From Streptomyces sp. RP5T (GTDB lineage Bacteria; Actinomycetota; Actinomycetes; Streptomycetales; Streptomycetaceae), in assembly GCF_003933965.1 (NCBI RefSeq), contig NZ_RSAJ01000017.1, positions 1 through 36,322 of the forward strand: a DNA stretch of 36,322 bases, given 5' to 3'. Under the pieces are notes generated by a model. The model was given only the letters and a program-made list of their open reading frames with translations, was not told the origin of the DNA and did no database searches. The position numbers and the translations under genes were made by a program. Shown piece by piece: positions 9,801 to 16,224 of the stretch. The stretch's first letter is position 1. Every line of letters starts with the position of its first letter.

Positions 9801-10426
9801 CCTATCTGCTCGCCCAGGAGCGGGAGATGCTCGGTCTGTACGTCTCCGACCACCCGCTCTTCGGCCTGGAGCACGTGCTGTCCGACAAGGCCGACGCGGG
9901 CATCGCCCAGCTCACCGGCGGCGAGCACTCCGACGGCGCGGTCGTCACCATCGGCGGCATCATCTCGGGCCTCCAGCGCAAGATGACCAAGCAGGGCAAC
10001 GCCTGGGCGATCGCCACCGTCGAGGACCTCGCCGGTTCCATCGAGTGCATGTTCTTCCCGGCGACCTACCAGCTGGTGTCGACCCAACTCGTCGAGGACG
10101 CCGTGGTGTTCGTCAAGGGCCGCCTCGACAAGCGCGAGGACGTGCCCCGGCTGGTCGCGATGGAGCTCCAGGTCCCGGACCTGTCCAACGCGGGCACCAA
10201 CGCACCGGTGATCCTCACCATCCCGGCCACCCGGGTCACCCCGCCGATGGTCAGCCGCCTCGGCGAGATCCTCACGCACCACAAGGGCGACAGCGAGGTC
10301 CGTATCAAGCTCCAGGGCCCGACCAAGACGACCGTCCTGCGGCTGGACCGGCACCGGGTGAAGCCGGACCCGGCGCTCTTCGGCGACCTGAAGGTGCTGC
10401 TCGGCCCGTCCTGCCTGGCGGGCTGA
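6887..10426 (+). CDS. dnaE: DNA polymerase III alpha subunit (DnaE1 type)
   Basis: This 1179-aa replicative polymerase synthesises the chromosome as the catalytic subunit of the holoenzyme. The N-terminal PHP domain is visible (HLHVHTQYSLLDG at 8-20, SDHGNLHG near 42-49). The polymerase core includes GPGRGSAAGSIVAYA and the catalytic PDVDIDFD (416-423, metal-binding Asp 417 and 419 by analogy to E. coli DnaE). QFDLF at 941-945 is a textbook clamp-binding peptide. An OB-fold follows (GGIISGLQRKMTKQGNAWA). Length is normal for DnaE. The start is GTG at 6887 with GGAGG 7 nt upstream. A divergent upstream gene and a strong downstream hairpin suggest it is transcribed alone. Confidence 0.98.
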   Translation: MSKPPFTHLHVHTQYSLLDGAARLKDMFNACNEMGMTHIAMSDHGNLHGAYDFFHSAKKAGVTPIIGIEAYVAPESRRNKRKIQWGQPHQKRDDVSGSGGYTHKTMWAVNSTGLHNLFRLSSDAYAEGWLQKWPRMDKETISQWSEGIVASTGCPSGELQTRLRLGQYDEALKAAADYQDIFGKDRYFLELMDHGIEIEHRVRDGLLEIGKKLGIPPLVTNDSHYTYAHEATAHDALLCIQTGKNLSDPDRFKFDGTGYYLKSTEEMYAIDSSDAWQEGCANTLLIAEMVDTTGMFEAKNLMPKFDIPEGYTEVTWFKEEVRRGMERRFPGGIPEDRQRQVEYEMDVIIQMGFPGYFLVVADFIMWAKNNGIAVGPGRGSAAGSIVAYAMGITDLDPIPHGLIFERFLNPERVSMPDVDIDFDERRRVEVIRYVTEKYGADKVAMIGTYGKIKAKNAIKDSARVLGYPYAMGDRITKAMPADVLGKGIDLNGITDPSHPRYSEAGEVRGMYENEPDVKKVIDTAKGVEGLVRQMGVHAAGVIMSSETITEHVPVWVRHTDGVTITQWDYPSCESLGLLKMDFLGLRNLTIMDDAVKMVKSNKGIDLELLSLPLDDPTTFELLQRGETLGVFQFDGGPMRSLLRLMKPDNFEDISAVSALYRPGPMGMDSHTNYALRKNKLQEITPIHKELEEPLREVLDVTYGLIVYQEQVQKAAQIIAGYSLGEADILRRVMGKKKPDELAKNFTIFQAGAQKNGYSDEAIQALWDVLVPFAGYAFNKAHSAAYGLVSYWTAYLKANYPAEYMAALLTSVKDDKDKSAVYLNECRRMGIKVLPPNVNESVHNFAAQGDDVILFGLEAVRNVGTNVVESIIKSRKAKGKYASFPDYLDKVEAVACNKRTTESLIKAGAFDTLGHTRKGLTAQYEPMIDNVVAVKRKEAEGQFDLFGGMGEEETSEPGFGLDVQFTEDEWDKTYLLAQEREMLGLYVSDHPLFGLEHVLSDKADAGIAQLTGGEHSDGAVVTIGGIISGLQRKMTKQGNAWAIATVEDLAGSIECMFFPATYQLVSTQLVEDAVVFVKGRLDKREDVPRLVAMELQVPDLSNAGTNAPVILTIPATRVTPPMVSRLGEILTHHKGDSEVRIKLQGPTKTTVLRLDRHRVKPDPALFGDLKVLLGPSCLAG

Positions 10427-10452
10427 CCGGGCCCTGTCGGCACCGGCCGTGC

Positions 10453-10486
10453 AAAAGGGCGCACTCCTGACGGGGTGCGCCCTTTT
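10453..10486. terminator. terminator shared by dnaE and the convergent small gene
   Basis: A perfect 12-bp stem AAAAGGGCGCAC (10453-10464) / GTGCGCCCTTTT (10475-10486) has T-runs in both orientations, making it a textbook bidirectional terminator. It lies 26 nt after the dnaE stop and 35 nt after the stop of the minus-strand small gene. Confidence 0.9.
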
Positions 10487-10521
10487 GTGTACCCGGGTCT
10501 CAACAACCCTTTATGCAGATG

Positions 10522-10686
10522 TCAGTTGTGGCCGAAGCTTTTCTGCCGCCCCTTGCGGGCCATGTCGCCGGGGCTCACCTGCGGGGCGTGCTGCTCGGTC
10601 TGTGTCTCCATCGAGTTCTGCCGGGGCTCCTGCCCGGCACGCTCGTTCTGGGACGGCTTGCGGTTCTGCTTCTTGTTCTTGGCCAT
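10522..10686 (-). CDS. 54-aa small hydrophilic protein
   Basis: This very hydrophilic 54-aa product begins MAKNKKQNRKPSQNER and ends RKGRQKSFGHN. It is rich in Lys, Arg, Gln and Asn and has no cysteine or membrane segment, so it is probably disordered. The gene is supported by AGGAGG 7 nt before the ATG at 10686 and by a bidirectional terminator just past its stop. Similar proteins are annotated as small hydrophilic protein in Streptomyces. The function is unknown; nucleic-acid or ribosome association would fit the charge but is speculation. Confidence 0.75.
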   Translation of the reverse strand: MAKNKKQNRKPSQNERAGQEPRQNSMETQTEQHAPQVSPGDMARKGRQKSFGHN

Positions 10687-10906
10687 GGTGATGCCTCCTG
10701 TGGGATCTAGGGGCCAGGGCCGGGACCAGATTCACATAGGCTGACAACAGGCGCATTTCGGATAATTACCGTGTGTGACAGGGGATGTCGCCGGGCAATG
10801 CCCCGAAACGCCACGCCGAAGATCGAGTTCCGGCCGTTAACCCCCGTACGGTCGGGCAGACTCGAAGGAAGCCCGAAGCAAACCTCCCGGAAAGAGGGTG
10901 GATCGC

Positions 10907-12124
10907 GTGGACCGCTGCATCGTCCTGGTGGACGCCGGGTATCTGCTGGGGGCCGCCGCCAGTCTCCTTGCCGGGGAGCCCTCCCGTTCCCGCATCACCG
11001 TCGACCACGCCGCCCTCGTCCAGGGGCTGCGCGACCGGGCCGAGTCCGACACCGAACGGCCCCTGCTGCGCATCTACTGGTTCGACGGCGCCCCCGACCG
11101 CGTCCCGCAGCCCGAGCACCGCAGGCTGCGGGTGATGCCCCGGGTCACCGTCCGCCTGGGCGCCCTGACCCGCAGCGACGGACGCTGGGCCCAGAAGGGC
11201 GTGGACGCCGCCATGCACGCCGAGCTCACCGAGCTGGCCCGCAACCGCGCCTGCTCCGACATCGTGCTCGTCACCGGCGACGGTGACCTGCTGCCGGGCA
11301 TGATGGCCGCCAAGGAGCACGGGGTCGCCGTGCACCTGTGGGCCGTGCAGGCCGCCGACGGGGACTACAACCAGTCGGAGGACCTGGTCGCCGAGGCGGA
11401 CGAGCGGCGGGTGCTGGACCGCGCGTGGATCACCAAGGCCGTACGCGCCAAGGAGCTCGGCGGGATCTGCGCGCCCTCGCCCGCGCCGCGGCCCGAGATC
11501 GCCGCGATCCTCTCCGCGCCGCTGCCCGAGTCCGCGCTCTCGCAGGCACCCGAGCGCACCTCCGAGGAGAGCGAACACGCCCCGGCGGCCTCCTCGGACA
11601 ACGGCACGCAGGAGCGCGTGCCCGCGCCCAAGGGCGTACCGACGCCCAAGGACCTCGCCGCGCTGCGGGCGCCCGGCGCGCAGGCCGCCCAGCACCCCGC
11701 GAGCGCGACCCTGCGCTGGTCCTCCGACAAGGGCTGGGTCGACCGGCCCGGCGGTGCCGCCGAGCCGCCCGAGGTCGCCTCCATGCCCACGCTCGCGCAG
11801 CTCACCACGGCGGAGCAGCGCTGGGCCGACCGGGAGGAGGACATCACCACGGTCGGCGGCGACCCGTTCGAGGTGGGGCAGGTCTTCGCGCGCCGGTGGA
11901 TGGAGCGGCTGGGGGACCAGACCCATCTGCAGCGGCTGTCCGGGATGTACCCGCGGGTGCCGCACCGGATCGACGGGGAGCTGCTGCGGTACGCGGCCCG
12001 GTTCGGACTGCTCGCCCACAAGGACGACCAGATCGACGAGCACGACCGCTATGCGATCCGCGCCGGGTTCTGGCGCGAGATCGACGTGCGGACGGCGGCG
12101 GAGCACGCTCCCGCCGGGGAGTGA
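10907..12124 (+). CDS. NYN-domain (PIN-like) protein
   Basis: This 405-aa protein has an N-terminal NYN/LabA-type domain of the PIN-like nuclease fold. Acidic residues sit where the family keeps its metal site: VLVDAGYL (D9), KGVDAAM (D100) and VTGDGDLLPGM (D125, D127). It may be a ribonuclease. A disordered Pro/Ala-rich linker (about 185-270) joins it to a helical C-terminal domain (about 310-400) that resembles a winged-helix or RNA-binding module. I prefer GTG 10907 because GAGG lies 9 nt upstream; the in-frame GTG at 10898 abuts that purine stretch. It precedes the ABC transporter genes but need not share a function with them. Confidence 0.85.
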   Translation: MDRCIVLVDAGYLLGAAASLLAGEPSRSRITVDHAALVQGLRDRAESDTERPLLRIYWFDGAPDRVPQPEHRRLRVMPRVTVRLGALTRSDGRWAQKGVDAAMHAELTELARNRACSDIVLVTGDGDLLPGMMAAKEHGVAVHLWAVQAADGDYNQSEDLVAEADERRVLDRAWITKAVRAKELGGICAPSPAPRPEIAAILSAPLPESALSQAPERTSEESEHAPAASSDNGTQERVPAPKGVPTPKDLAALRAPGAQAAQHPASATLRWSSDKGWVDRPGGAAEPPEVASMPTLAQLTTAEQRWADREEDITTVGGDPFEVGQVFARRWMERLGDQTHLQRLSGMYPRVPHRIDGELLRYAARFGLLAHKDDQIDEHDRYAIRAGFWREIDVRTAAEHAPAGE

Positions 12125-12171
12125 ACCGGCACATACCCCGCCCCAAGGGCGAGCAGAGCTCCCCGACCCCG

Positions 12172-12177
12172 TAGTCT
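12172..12177 (+). promoter_or_regulatory. putative -10 (TAGTCT) of the ABC ATPase gene
   Basis: TAGTCT ends 8 nt before the GTG at 12186, with no ribosome binding site between. This suggests a leaderless mRNA starting inside the 61-bp gap after the NYN gene. Confidence 0.45.
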
Positions 12178-12185
12178 CGTCCTTT

Positions 12186-13205
12186 GTGAGTACGCGCGCT
12201 GCACCGGCACTTCGACACAGTGGGGATGTCGTGTGTGCGGTGCGCGGACTGACCAAGACCTATCCCGCGGTGCGCGGGCGGCGCGGGACGCCGGCGACGC
12301 CCGAGGTGCGGGCCACCGACGACGTACGGCTGGACATCCGGCAGGGCGAGATCTTCGGTCTGCTCGGCCCGAACGGCGCCGGCAAGACCACCCTCGTACG
12401 GCAGCTCACCGGCCTGATGCGGCCCGACAGCGGCAGTGTCGAGATCCTCGGGCACGACATCGTGCGCCACCCGGACCGGGCCTCGCGGATCCTCGCCTAC
12501 CTCGGCCAGGAGTCCAGCGCCCTCGACGAGCTCACCGTCTCCCTCGCCGCCGAGACCACCGGCCGGCTGCGCGGCCTGGACGCCAGGACGGCGCGGGCCG
12601 AGCGGGACGCCGTACTCGACGAGCTGGGACTCACGCCGATCGCCGGGCGGCCGCTGAAGAAGCTGTCCGGCGGGCAGCGGCGGCTCGCGTGCTTCGCGTC
12701 CGCGCTCGTGGGGGAGCGGCCGCTGCTCGTCCTCGACGAGCCGACCACCGCGATGGACCCCGTGGCGCGGCGCGCGGTGTGGTCCGCCGTGGACCGGCGG
12801 CGGGCCGAACGGGGGACCACCGTCCTGCTCGTCACCCACAACGTCATCGAGGCGGAGACCGTGCTGGACCGGGTCGCCGTCCTCGACCAGGGGCGGGTCA
12901 TCGCCTGCGACACGCCCTCCGGGCTGAAGGAACAGGTCGCCGGGGAGGTCCGCGTCGACCTCGTGTGGCGCGAGGCCGCCCCGCTGCACGTGCCCGAGGT
13001 CGCGGCCCTCCAGGACCGGGCCGTGGCCGCAGGGCGCCGCTGGACCCTGCGGCTGGCCCCCGAGGAGGCCCGCGCGGTCGTGGCCACCGTCACCGGCGGG
13101 GCCGCGTTCGCCGCGCTGGACGACTTCACGCTCGCCACGCCCAGCCTGGAGGACGTGTACCTCGCCCTGGGCGGGGCCGCTCAGCAGGGGCTGGTGAAGG
13201 CTTGA
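12186..13205 (+). CDS. ABC transporter ATP-binding protein
   Basis: This 339-aa protein is an ABC-type ATPase that should power the adjacent permease. Walker A is GPNGAGKTT (61-69), the signature is LSGGQRR (160-166), Walker B is LLVLDEPTTAMDP (about 179-191) and the switch His is in LLVTHN. The C-terminal region resembles the DrrA/CcmA-like exporter group. I chose GTG 12186 (MSTRAAP...) from family similarity and the TAGTCT -10 element just upstream. The permease gene follows 73 bp downstream. The cargo is unknown; efflux is more likely than uptake because no substrate-binding protein is encoded nearby. Confidence 0.95.
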   Translation: MSTRAAPALRHSGDVVCAVRGLTKTYPAVRGRRGTPATPEVRATDDVRLDIRQGEIFGLLGPNGAGKTTLVRQLTGLMRPDSGSVEILGHDIVRHPDRASRILAYLGQESSALDELTVSLAAETTGRLRGLDARTARAERDAVLDELGLTPIAGRPLKKLSGGQRRLACFASALVGERPLLVLDEPTTAMDPVARRAVWSAVDRRRAERGTTVLLVTHNVIEAETVLDRVAVLDQGRVIACDTPSGLKEQVAGEVRVDLVWREAAPLHVPEVAALQDRAVAAGRRWTLRLAPEEARAVVATVTGGAAFAALDDFTLATPSLEDVYLALGGAAQQGLVKA

Positions 13206-13219
13206 GCACGTTGAGCACG
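13202..13219 (+). repeat. tandem 9-bp direct repeat over the ABC ATPase stop codon
   Basis: TTGAGCACG occurs twice back to back (13202-13210, 13211-13219). The first copy contains the TGA stop. It is probably a small tandem duplication, noted only because it covers the gene end. Confidence 0.5.
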
Positions 13220-13278
13220 CGAAGGGCCCTGTCCGTACGTCTCAGGGCGAGCGCCGGAGCGAAGAGGAGCAGAGCCAC

Positions 13279-14103
13279 GTGAGTGTCGTACCCGCCGAGG
13301 TTCTGCCCGGCGGCGCGCCTGCCGTCGTGGAGACGGGCCGGGGCGCGGCCGCCGAGCTCGGGCCGCGCGCGCGGCTGTGGCCGTCGCTCGCGGCCGTCTA
13401 CCGGGCGCAGCTGTCCCGCGCCCGGGTCGCGCGCATCCCGCTGCTGTTCGTCGCCACCTTCCAGTCGATCGGGATCATGATCCTGATGCGGGGGGTCGTG
13501 GACGGCGGGGGCGAGGCGCAGTCCGTGGTCGCGGGCGCGTCCGTGCTGGTCGTGGCCTTCGTCGCGCTCAACCTGCTCGCCCAGTACTTCGGGCAGCTGC
13601 GGGCGAGCGGCGGGCTCGACCACTACGCCACGCTGCCGGTACCGCCCGCCGCCGTGGTGCTCGGCGCCGCCGGGGCGTACGCCTCCTTCACCGTGCCCGG
13701 GACCGTGGTGACCGCCGTCTTCGGATGTGTGCTGTTCGGGCTGCCGCTGGCGCACCTGTGGGTGCTGGTGGCGGTGATCCCGCTGGCCGGAGCCGCCCTG
13801 GCGGGGCTCGGCGCGGCCCTCGGGCTGCTCGCGCCCCGGCCGGAACTGGCCACCCTCCTGGGTCAGCTCGGGATGTCCGCCGCGCTGCTGCTGGGCGTGC
13901 TGCCCGCCGACCGGATGCCCGAGGTGGTGCGGTTCGCCCGGGACCTGCTGCCCTCGACCTACGGCGTCGAGGCCTTCGCCCGGACCTTCGGCCCGCACCC
14001 CGACTGGGCCTTCGTGCTCGGCGACCTCGCCGTGTGCGGATGCGTGGGCGTGGTCTCGCTTGCCGTCGCCACCTGGGCCTACCGTCGGGCGGCCGTCCGG
14101 TGA
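13279..14103 (+). CDS. ABC-2 type transporter permease
   Basis: This 274-aa protein has about six membrane segments in two halves, the ABC-2 (DrrB-like) permease pattern. They lie near 53-75, 85-105, 125-147, 150-178, 190-210 and 245-268. The motif PSTYGVEAFAR in the last third is typical of ABC-2 proteins. The GTG at 13279 has AGGAG 9 nt upstream. It follows its ATPase gene by 73 bp, so the two probably form one export complex. Confidence 0.92.
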   Translation: MSVVPAEVLPGGAPAVVETGRGAAAELGPRARLWPSLAAVYRAQLSRARVARIPLLFVATFQSIGIMILMRGVVDGGGEAQSVVAGASVLVVAFVALNLLAQYFGQLRASGGLDHYATLPVPPAAVVLGAAGAYASFTVPGTVVTAVFGCVLFGLPLAHLWVLVAVIPLAGAALAGLGAALGLLAPRPELATLLGQLGMSAALLLGVLPADRMPEVVRFARDLLPSTYGVEAFARTFGPHPDWAFVLGDLAVCGCVGVVSLAVATWAYRRAAVR

Positions 14104-14125
14104 CGCGCCCCACAGGCGGGCCTGG

Positions 14126-14131
14126 CACGAT
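14126..14131 (+). promoter_or_regulatory. weak -10-like hexamer (CACGAT) of the DUF2567 gene
   Basis: CACGAT ends 6 nt before the GTG at 14138 with no ribosome binding site between. It is a poorer match than the TANNNT examples and is listed for the leaderless pattern. Confidence 0.3.
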
Positions 14132-14137
14132 GTCAGG

Positions 14138-14815
14138 GTGACCGCTCCGTTGACGCCTCCTCCGCCGCCCCACGAACCGTCCTCGCACGATGCGTGGCAG
14201 GCCCCAGCCCCCGGCTACGCGGCCCCTGCCGAAGTCCGGTACGGGCAGGGCGGGCCCGGGATGAAGACCGAGCTGATCGAGGGCGCGGTGATCCTGGTCG
14301 CCGTGGCGCTCTCCGGGGTGCTGCTCGGGCTGCTGTGGTGGTGGCTGGCGCCGCACGTGCCGCTGGTCGTGGACGTGGACGAGCAGGGGAACTGGGTCGT
14401 CTACCTCAAGGACACCGAGGGGGAGCAGGCGGTCGGGGTGGACGGCACGCTCACCCTGCTGGCCCTGGCCTTCGGTTTCGTGAGCGCGCTCGTCGTGTTC
14501 CTGTGGCGGCGCCGGGGCGGAGTCCCGCTGGTGGTCGGGCTGGCCGTCGGGGGAGTGCTGGCATCACTGCTCGCGTGGCGGGTGGGGATGTGGCTCGGCC
14601 CGTCCTCCGACGTGATCGCCCATGCCAAGGCCGTGGGCAAGGGCGTGACGTTCTCCGCGCCGCTGGAGCTGGGGGCGAAGGGGGCGTTGCTCGCCTGGTC
14701 GTTCGCCGGGCTGGTCGTGCACCTCGGGCTCACGGCGCTGTTCGGGCCCCGGGATCCCGAGCCGGTGTACGGACAGACGATTCCGAAGGACGGCTACGGG
14801 TCGCCCGTGCAGTAG
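14138..14815 (+). CDS. DUF2567 family membrane protein
   Basis: This 225-aa protein has a Pro-rich N-terminus (1-45) and four hydrophobic segments (about 48-72, 100-122, 130-150 and 180-205). Pro-rich tails often mark cytoplasmic tethers. Similar actinobacterial proteins fall into DUF2567, with no known activity. The GTG at 14138 is chosen because sequence similarity starts with MTAPLTPPP and a -10-like hexamer lies 6 nt before it. It ends 21 bp before the end of the convergent bL37-like gene, with no clear terminator between. Confidence 0.75.
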   Translation: MTAPLTPPPPPHEPSSHDAWQAPAPGYAAPAEVRYGQGGPGMKTELIEGAVILVAVALSGVLLGLLWWWLAPHVPLVVDVDEQGNWVVYLKDTEGEQAVGVDGTLTLLALAFGFVSALVVFLWRRRGGVPLVVGLAVGGVLASLLAWRVGMWLGPSSDVIAHAKAVGKGVTFSAPLELGAKGALLAWSFAGLVVHLGLTALFGPRDPEPVYGQTIPKDGYGSPVQ

Positions 14816-14836
14816 GGACTCCCCCGACCCCGCCCG

Positions 14837-14911
14837 CTACGCCGGGCGCCTGCCGTGGTTCGAGCGGCCCTTCTTCGTGCGCCACCTGCGCTTGCGTGTT
14901 CTCTTCGACAT
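14837..14911 (-). CDS. bL37-like 24-aa ribosomal protein
   Basis: The 24-residue product, MSKRTRKRRWRTKK then GRSNHGRRPA, is nearly half Arg and Lys. Its C-terminal NHGRRP matches bL37, the very small large-subunit protein first recognised in mycobacterial ribosomes. It should bind rRNA. The ATG at 14911 is the only sensible start. No properly spaced Shine-Dalgarno exists: a purine-rich AAGGGG lies only one base from the ATG. A perfect hairpin abuts the start codon. It lies downstream of ybaK in the same direction and may be co-transcribed. The family call rests on the C-terminal motif and composition, from memory. Confidence 0.7.
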   Translation of the reverse strand: MSKRTRKRRWRTKKGRSNHGRRPA

Positions 14912-14940
14912 GCCCCTTCTGCTTAGTCCAGGAAGGGGCA
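14911..14940 (-). promoter_or_regulatory. hairpin abutting the bL37-like start codon
   Basis: Perfect 9-bp arms (TGCCCCTTC at 14911-14919 and GAAGGGGCA at 14932-14940) enclose 12 nt. In the mRNA the 3' arm contains the purine-rich stretch and ends on the A of the ATG, so folding would hide the start site. It also lies 13 nt after the ybaK stop and could act as an intrinsic terminator or attenuator. Confidence 0.55.
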
Positions 14941-14952
14941 CTCGTCGAGGGG

Positions 14953-15453
14953 TCACGCACGGGCGATAGGCGCCAGGATCGCGTCGGTGAGGTCGGCCAG
15001 GTCCTTCGGCGCCAGTTCCACCTCCAGGCCGCGGCGGCCGGCCGAGACGCAGATCGTCTCGTGGGCGGAGGCCGAGGCGTCCAGGACCGTGGGGAGCTTC
15101 TTGCGCTGGCCCAGCGGGGAGATGCCGCCCCGCACATAGCCCGTGGTGCGTTCCGCGAGGGTCGGGTCGGCCATCGCCGCCCGCTTGCCGCCCGCGGCCG
15201 TCGCGAGGGCCTTCAGGTCCAGGGAGCCCGCCACCGGGACCACCGCCACCGTCAGCGTGCCGTCCACGTCCGCCACCAGGGTCTTGAAGACGCGGTCGGG
15301 GGAGACCCCCATCGCCTCGGCCGCCTCCTCGCCGTACGAGGGGTGGGAGGGGTCGTGGTCGTAGGCGTGCACCGTGAAGGACACGCCTGCCGAGGTCAGG
15401 GCCACCGTCGCGGGGGTGCCCGCGGACTGCTGCTTCTTCGACTTCTTCGCCAT
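14953..15453 (-). CDS. ybaK: YbaK/EbsC-type Cys-tRNA(Pro) deacylase
   Basis: This 166-aa protein belongs to the YbaK/ProX editing family, which hydrolyses Cys mischarged on tRNA-Pro in the cytosol. Characteristic blocks are GTPATVAL (about 12-19), a DRVFKTLV segment (about 53-60) holding the conserved Lys, the VPVAGSLDLKALA region (about 72-84) and GGISPLGQRKKLPTVLD (about 109-125). Length is normal for stand-alone YbaK. The ATG at 15453 lies 16 bp after the stop of the LON-domain gene, so the two are probably one transcript. No strong Shine-Dalgarno is visible. The short basic N-terminus (AKKSKKQ) is common in streptomycete copies. Confidence 0.9.
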   Translation of the reverse strand: MAKKSKKQQSAGTPATVALTSAGVSFTVHAYDHDPSHPSYGEEAAEAMGVSPDRVFKTLVADVDGTLTVAVVPVAGSLDLKALATAAGGKRAAMADPTLAERTTGYVRGGISPLGQRKKLPTVLDASASAHETICVSAGRRGLEVELAPKDLADLTDAILAPIARA

Positions 15454-15469
15454 CTGACGGGTTCCGGCC

Positions 15470-16210
15470 TCAGTTCAGACTCGTCGGGCCGAGCGTCAGG
15501 TCCGACGCCGGCAACGACGGCAGATTACGGATGATCGCCGTCTCCGCGCGCAGGAGTTTCAGTTCGTCGCGCAGCCGGGACGCGGTGTCGGGGGCCTGGA
15601 GCAGGCGCTGCTTGGTCGGGGTGTCCAGCACCATCGCGGCCGCCACCAGGTACGAGACCACCGACGGTTCGTCCGGGAGGTCCGCACCGGAGGACAGGGA
15701 GCGTTCCCTGGCTCCCGCCAGACGCTTCTGGTACTGGCGGAAGGCCCGCAGCACGCCTTCTGCCAGCGGCCCGGACTCGTCGCCCGCCTCCTCCGGCAGT
15801 TCCTCCAGCTCGGCCGTCAGGTACGGGCCCGAGGCGTCGACGGACAGCAGCCGGACCCGGGTCGTCCCGGTCGCCAGGACCTCGAAGGTGCCGTCGGCCC
15901 GCTCCCGTACCGTCGCCGCGTCCGCGACGCAGCCGACGGCGTGGAACGCCTTGACCGGGTCGTCACCGAAGCCGGCCGCGGGGCCGGTGTCGGGCGCGGC
16001 CGCGGGGTCCGGCAGGCCGGGGGCGCTGGGCGCCACCTCGTGCCCGTCGCGGATCGCCACGACGGCGAACCGGCGCGGCTCCTCCTCGGGAGTCTTCAGC
16101 AGTTCGCGCATCATGGCGCGATAGCGCTCCTCGAAGACGTTGAGAGGAAGCACGAGCCCCGGGAACAGCACTGAGTTCAGGGGGAAGAGCGGGAGCCGTA
16201 CGGTGGTCAC
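15470..16210 (-). CDS. LON peptidase substrate-binding domain protein
   Basis: This 246-aa cytosolic protein consists of the N-terminal substrate-binding domain of Lon without its ATPase or protease. The opening LPLFPLNSVLFPGLVLPLNVFEERYR (from about residue 6) is diagnostic. A conserved VGCVADAATV block (about 91-100) and a helical C-terminal half follow. Stand-alone forms may bind unfolded proteins, but the role is not established. The start is GTG at 16210. TAGGCT lies 8 nt upstream and its TAG is the stop codon of the preceding gene. It is followed closely by ybaK. Confidence 0.9.
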   Translation of the reverse strand: MTTVRLPLFPLNSVLFPGLVLPLNVFEERYRAMMRELLKTPEEEPRRFAVVAIRDGHEVAPSAPGLPDPAAAPDTGPAAGFGDDPVKAFHAVGCVADAATVRERADGTFEVLATGTTRVRLLSVDASGPYLTAELEELPEEAGDESGPLAEGVLRAFRQYQKRLAGARERSLSSGADLPDEPSVVSYLVAAAMVLDTPTKQRLLQAPDTASRLRDELKLLRAETAIIRNLPSLPASDLTLGPTSLN

Positions 16211-16218
16211 GGCGCCAA

Positions 16219-16224
16219 AGCCTA
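16219..16224 (-). promoter_or_regulatory. putative -10 (TAGGCT) of the LON-domain gene, overlapping the upstream stop codon
   Basis: On the minus strand TAGGCT ends 8 nt before GTG 16210. Its first three bases are the TAG stop of the 336-aa gene. No ribosome binding site separates it from the start. Confidence 0.45.

Noticed and set aside
6890..10354. A long antisense frame of over 1150 codons opposite dnaE
   Set aside because: It is the mirror of a highly biased coding strand. Its translation is Val/Leu/Asp/His-rich low-complexity sequence with no family match, which is usual opposite Streptomyces genes.
10687..10906. Promoters in the divergent gap before the NYN gene
   Set aside because: Several AT-rich spots (for example GGATAATTACC near 10761) look promoter-like, but no hexamer pair has acceptable spacing on either strand. 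I do not place one.
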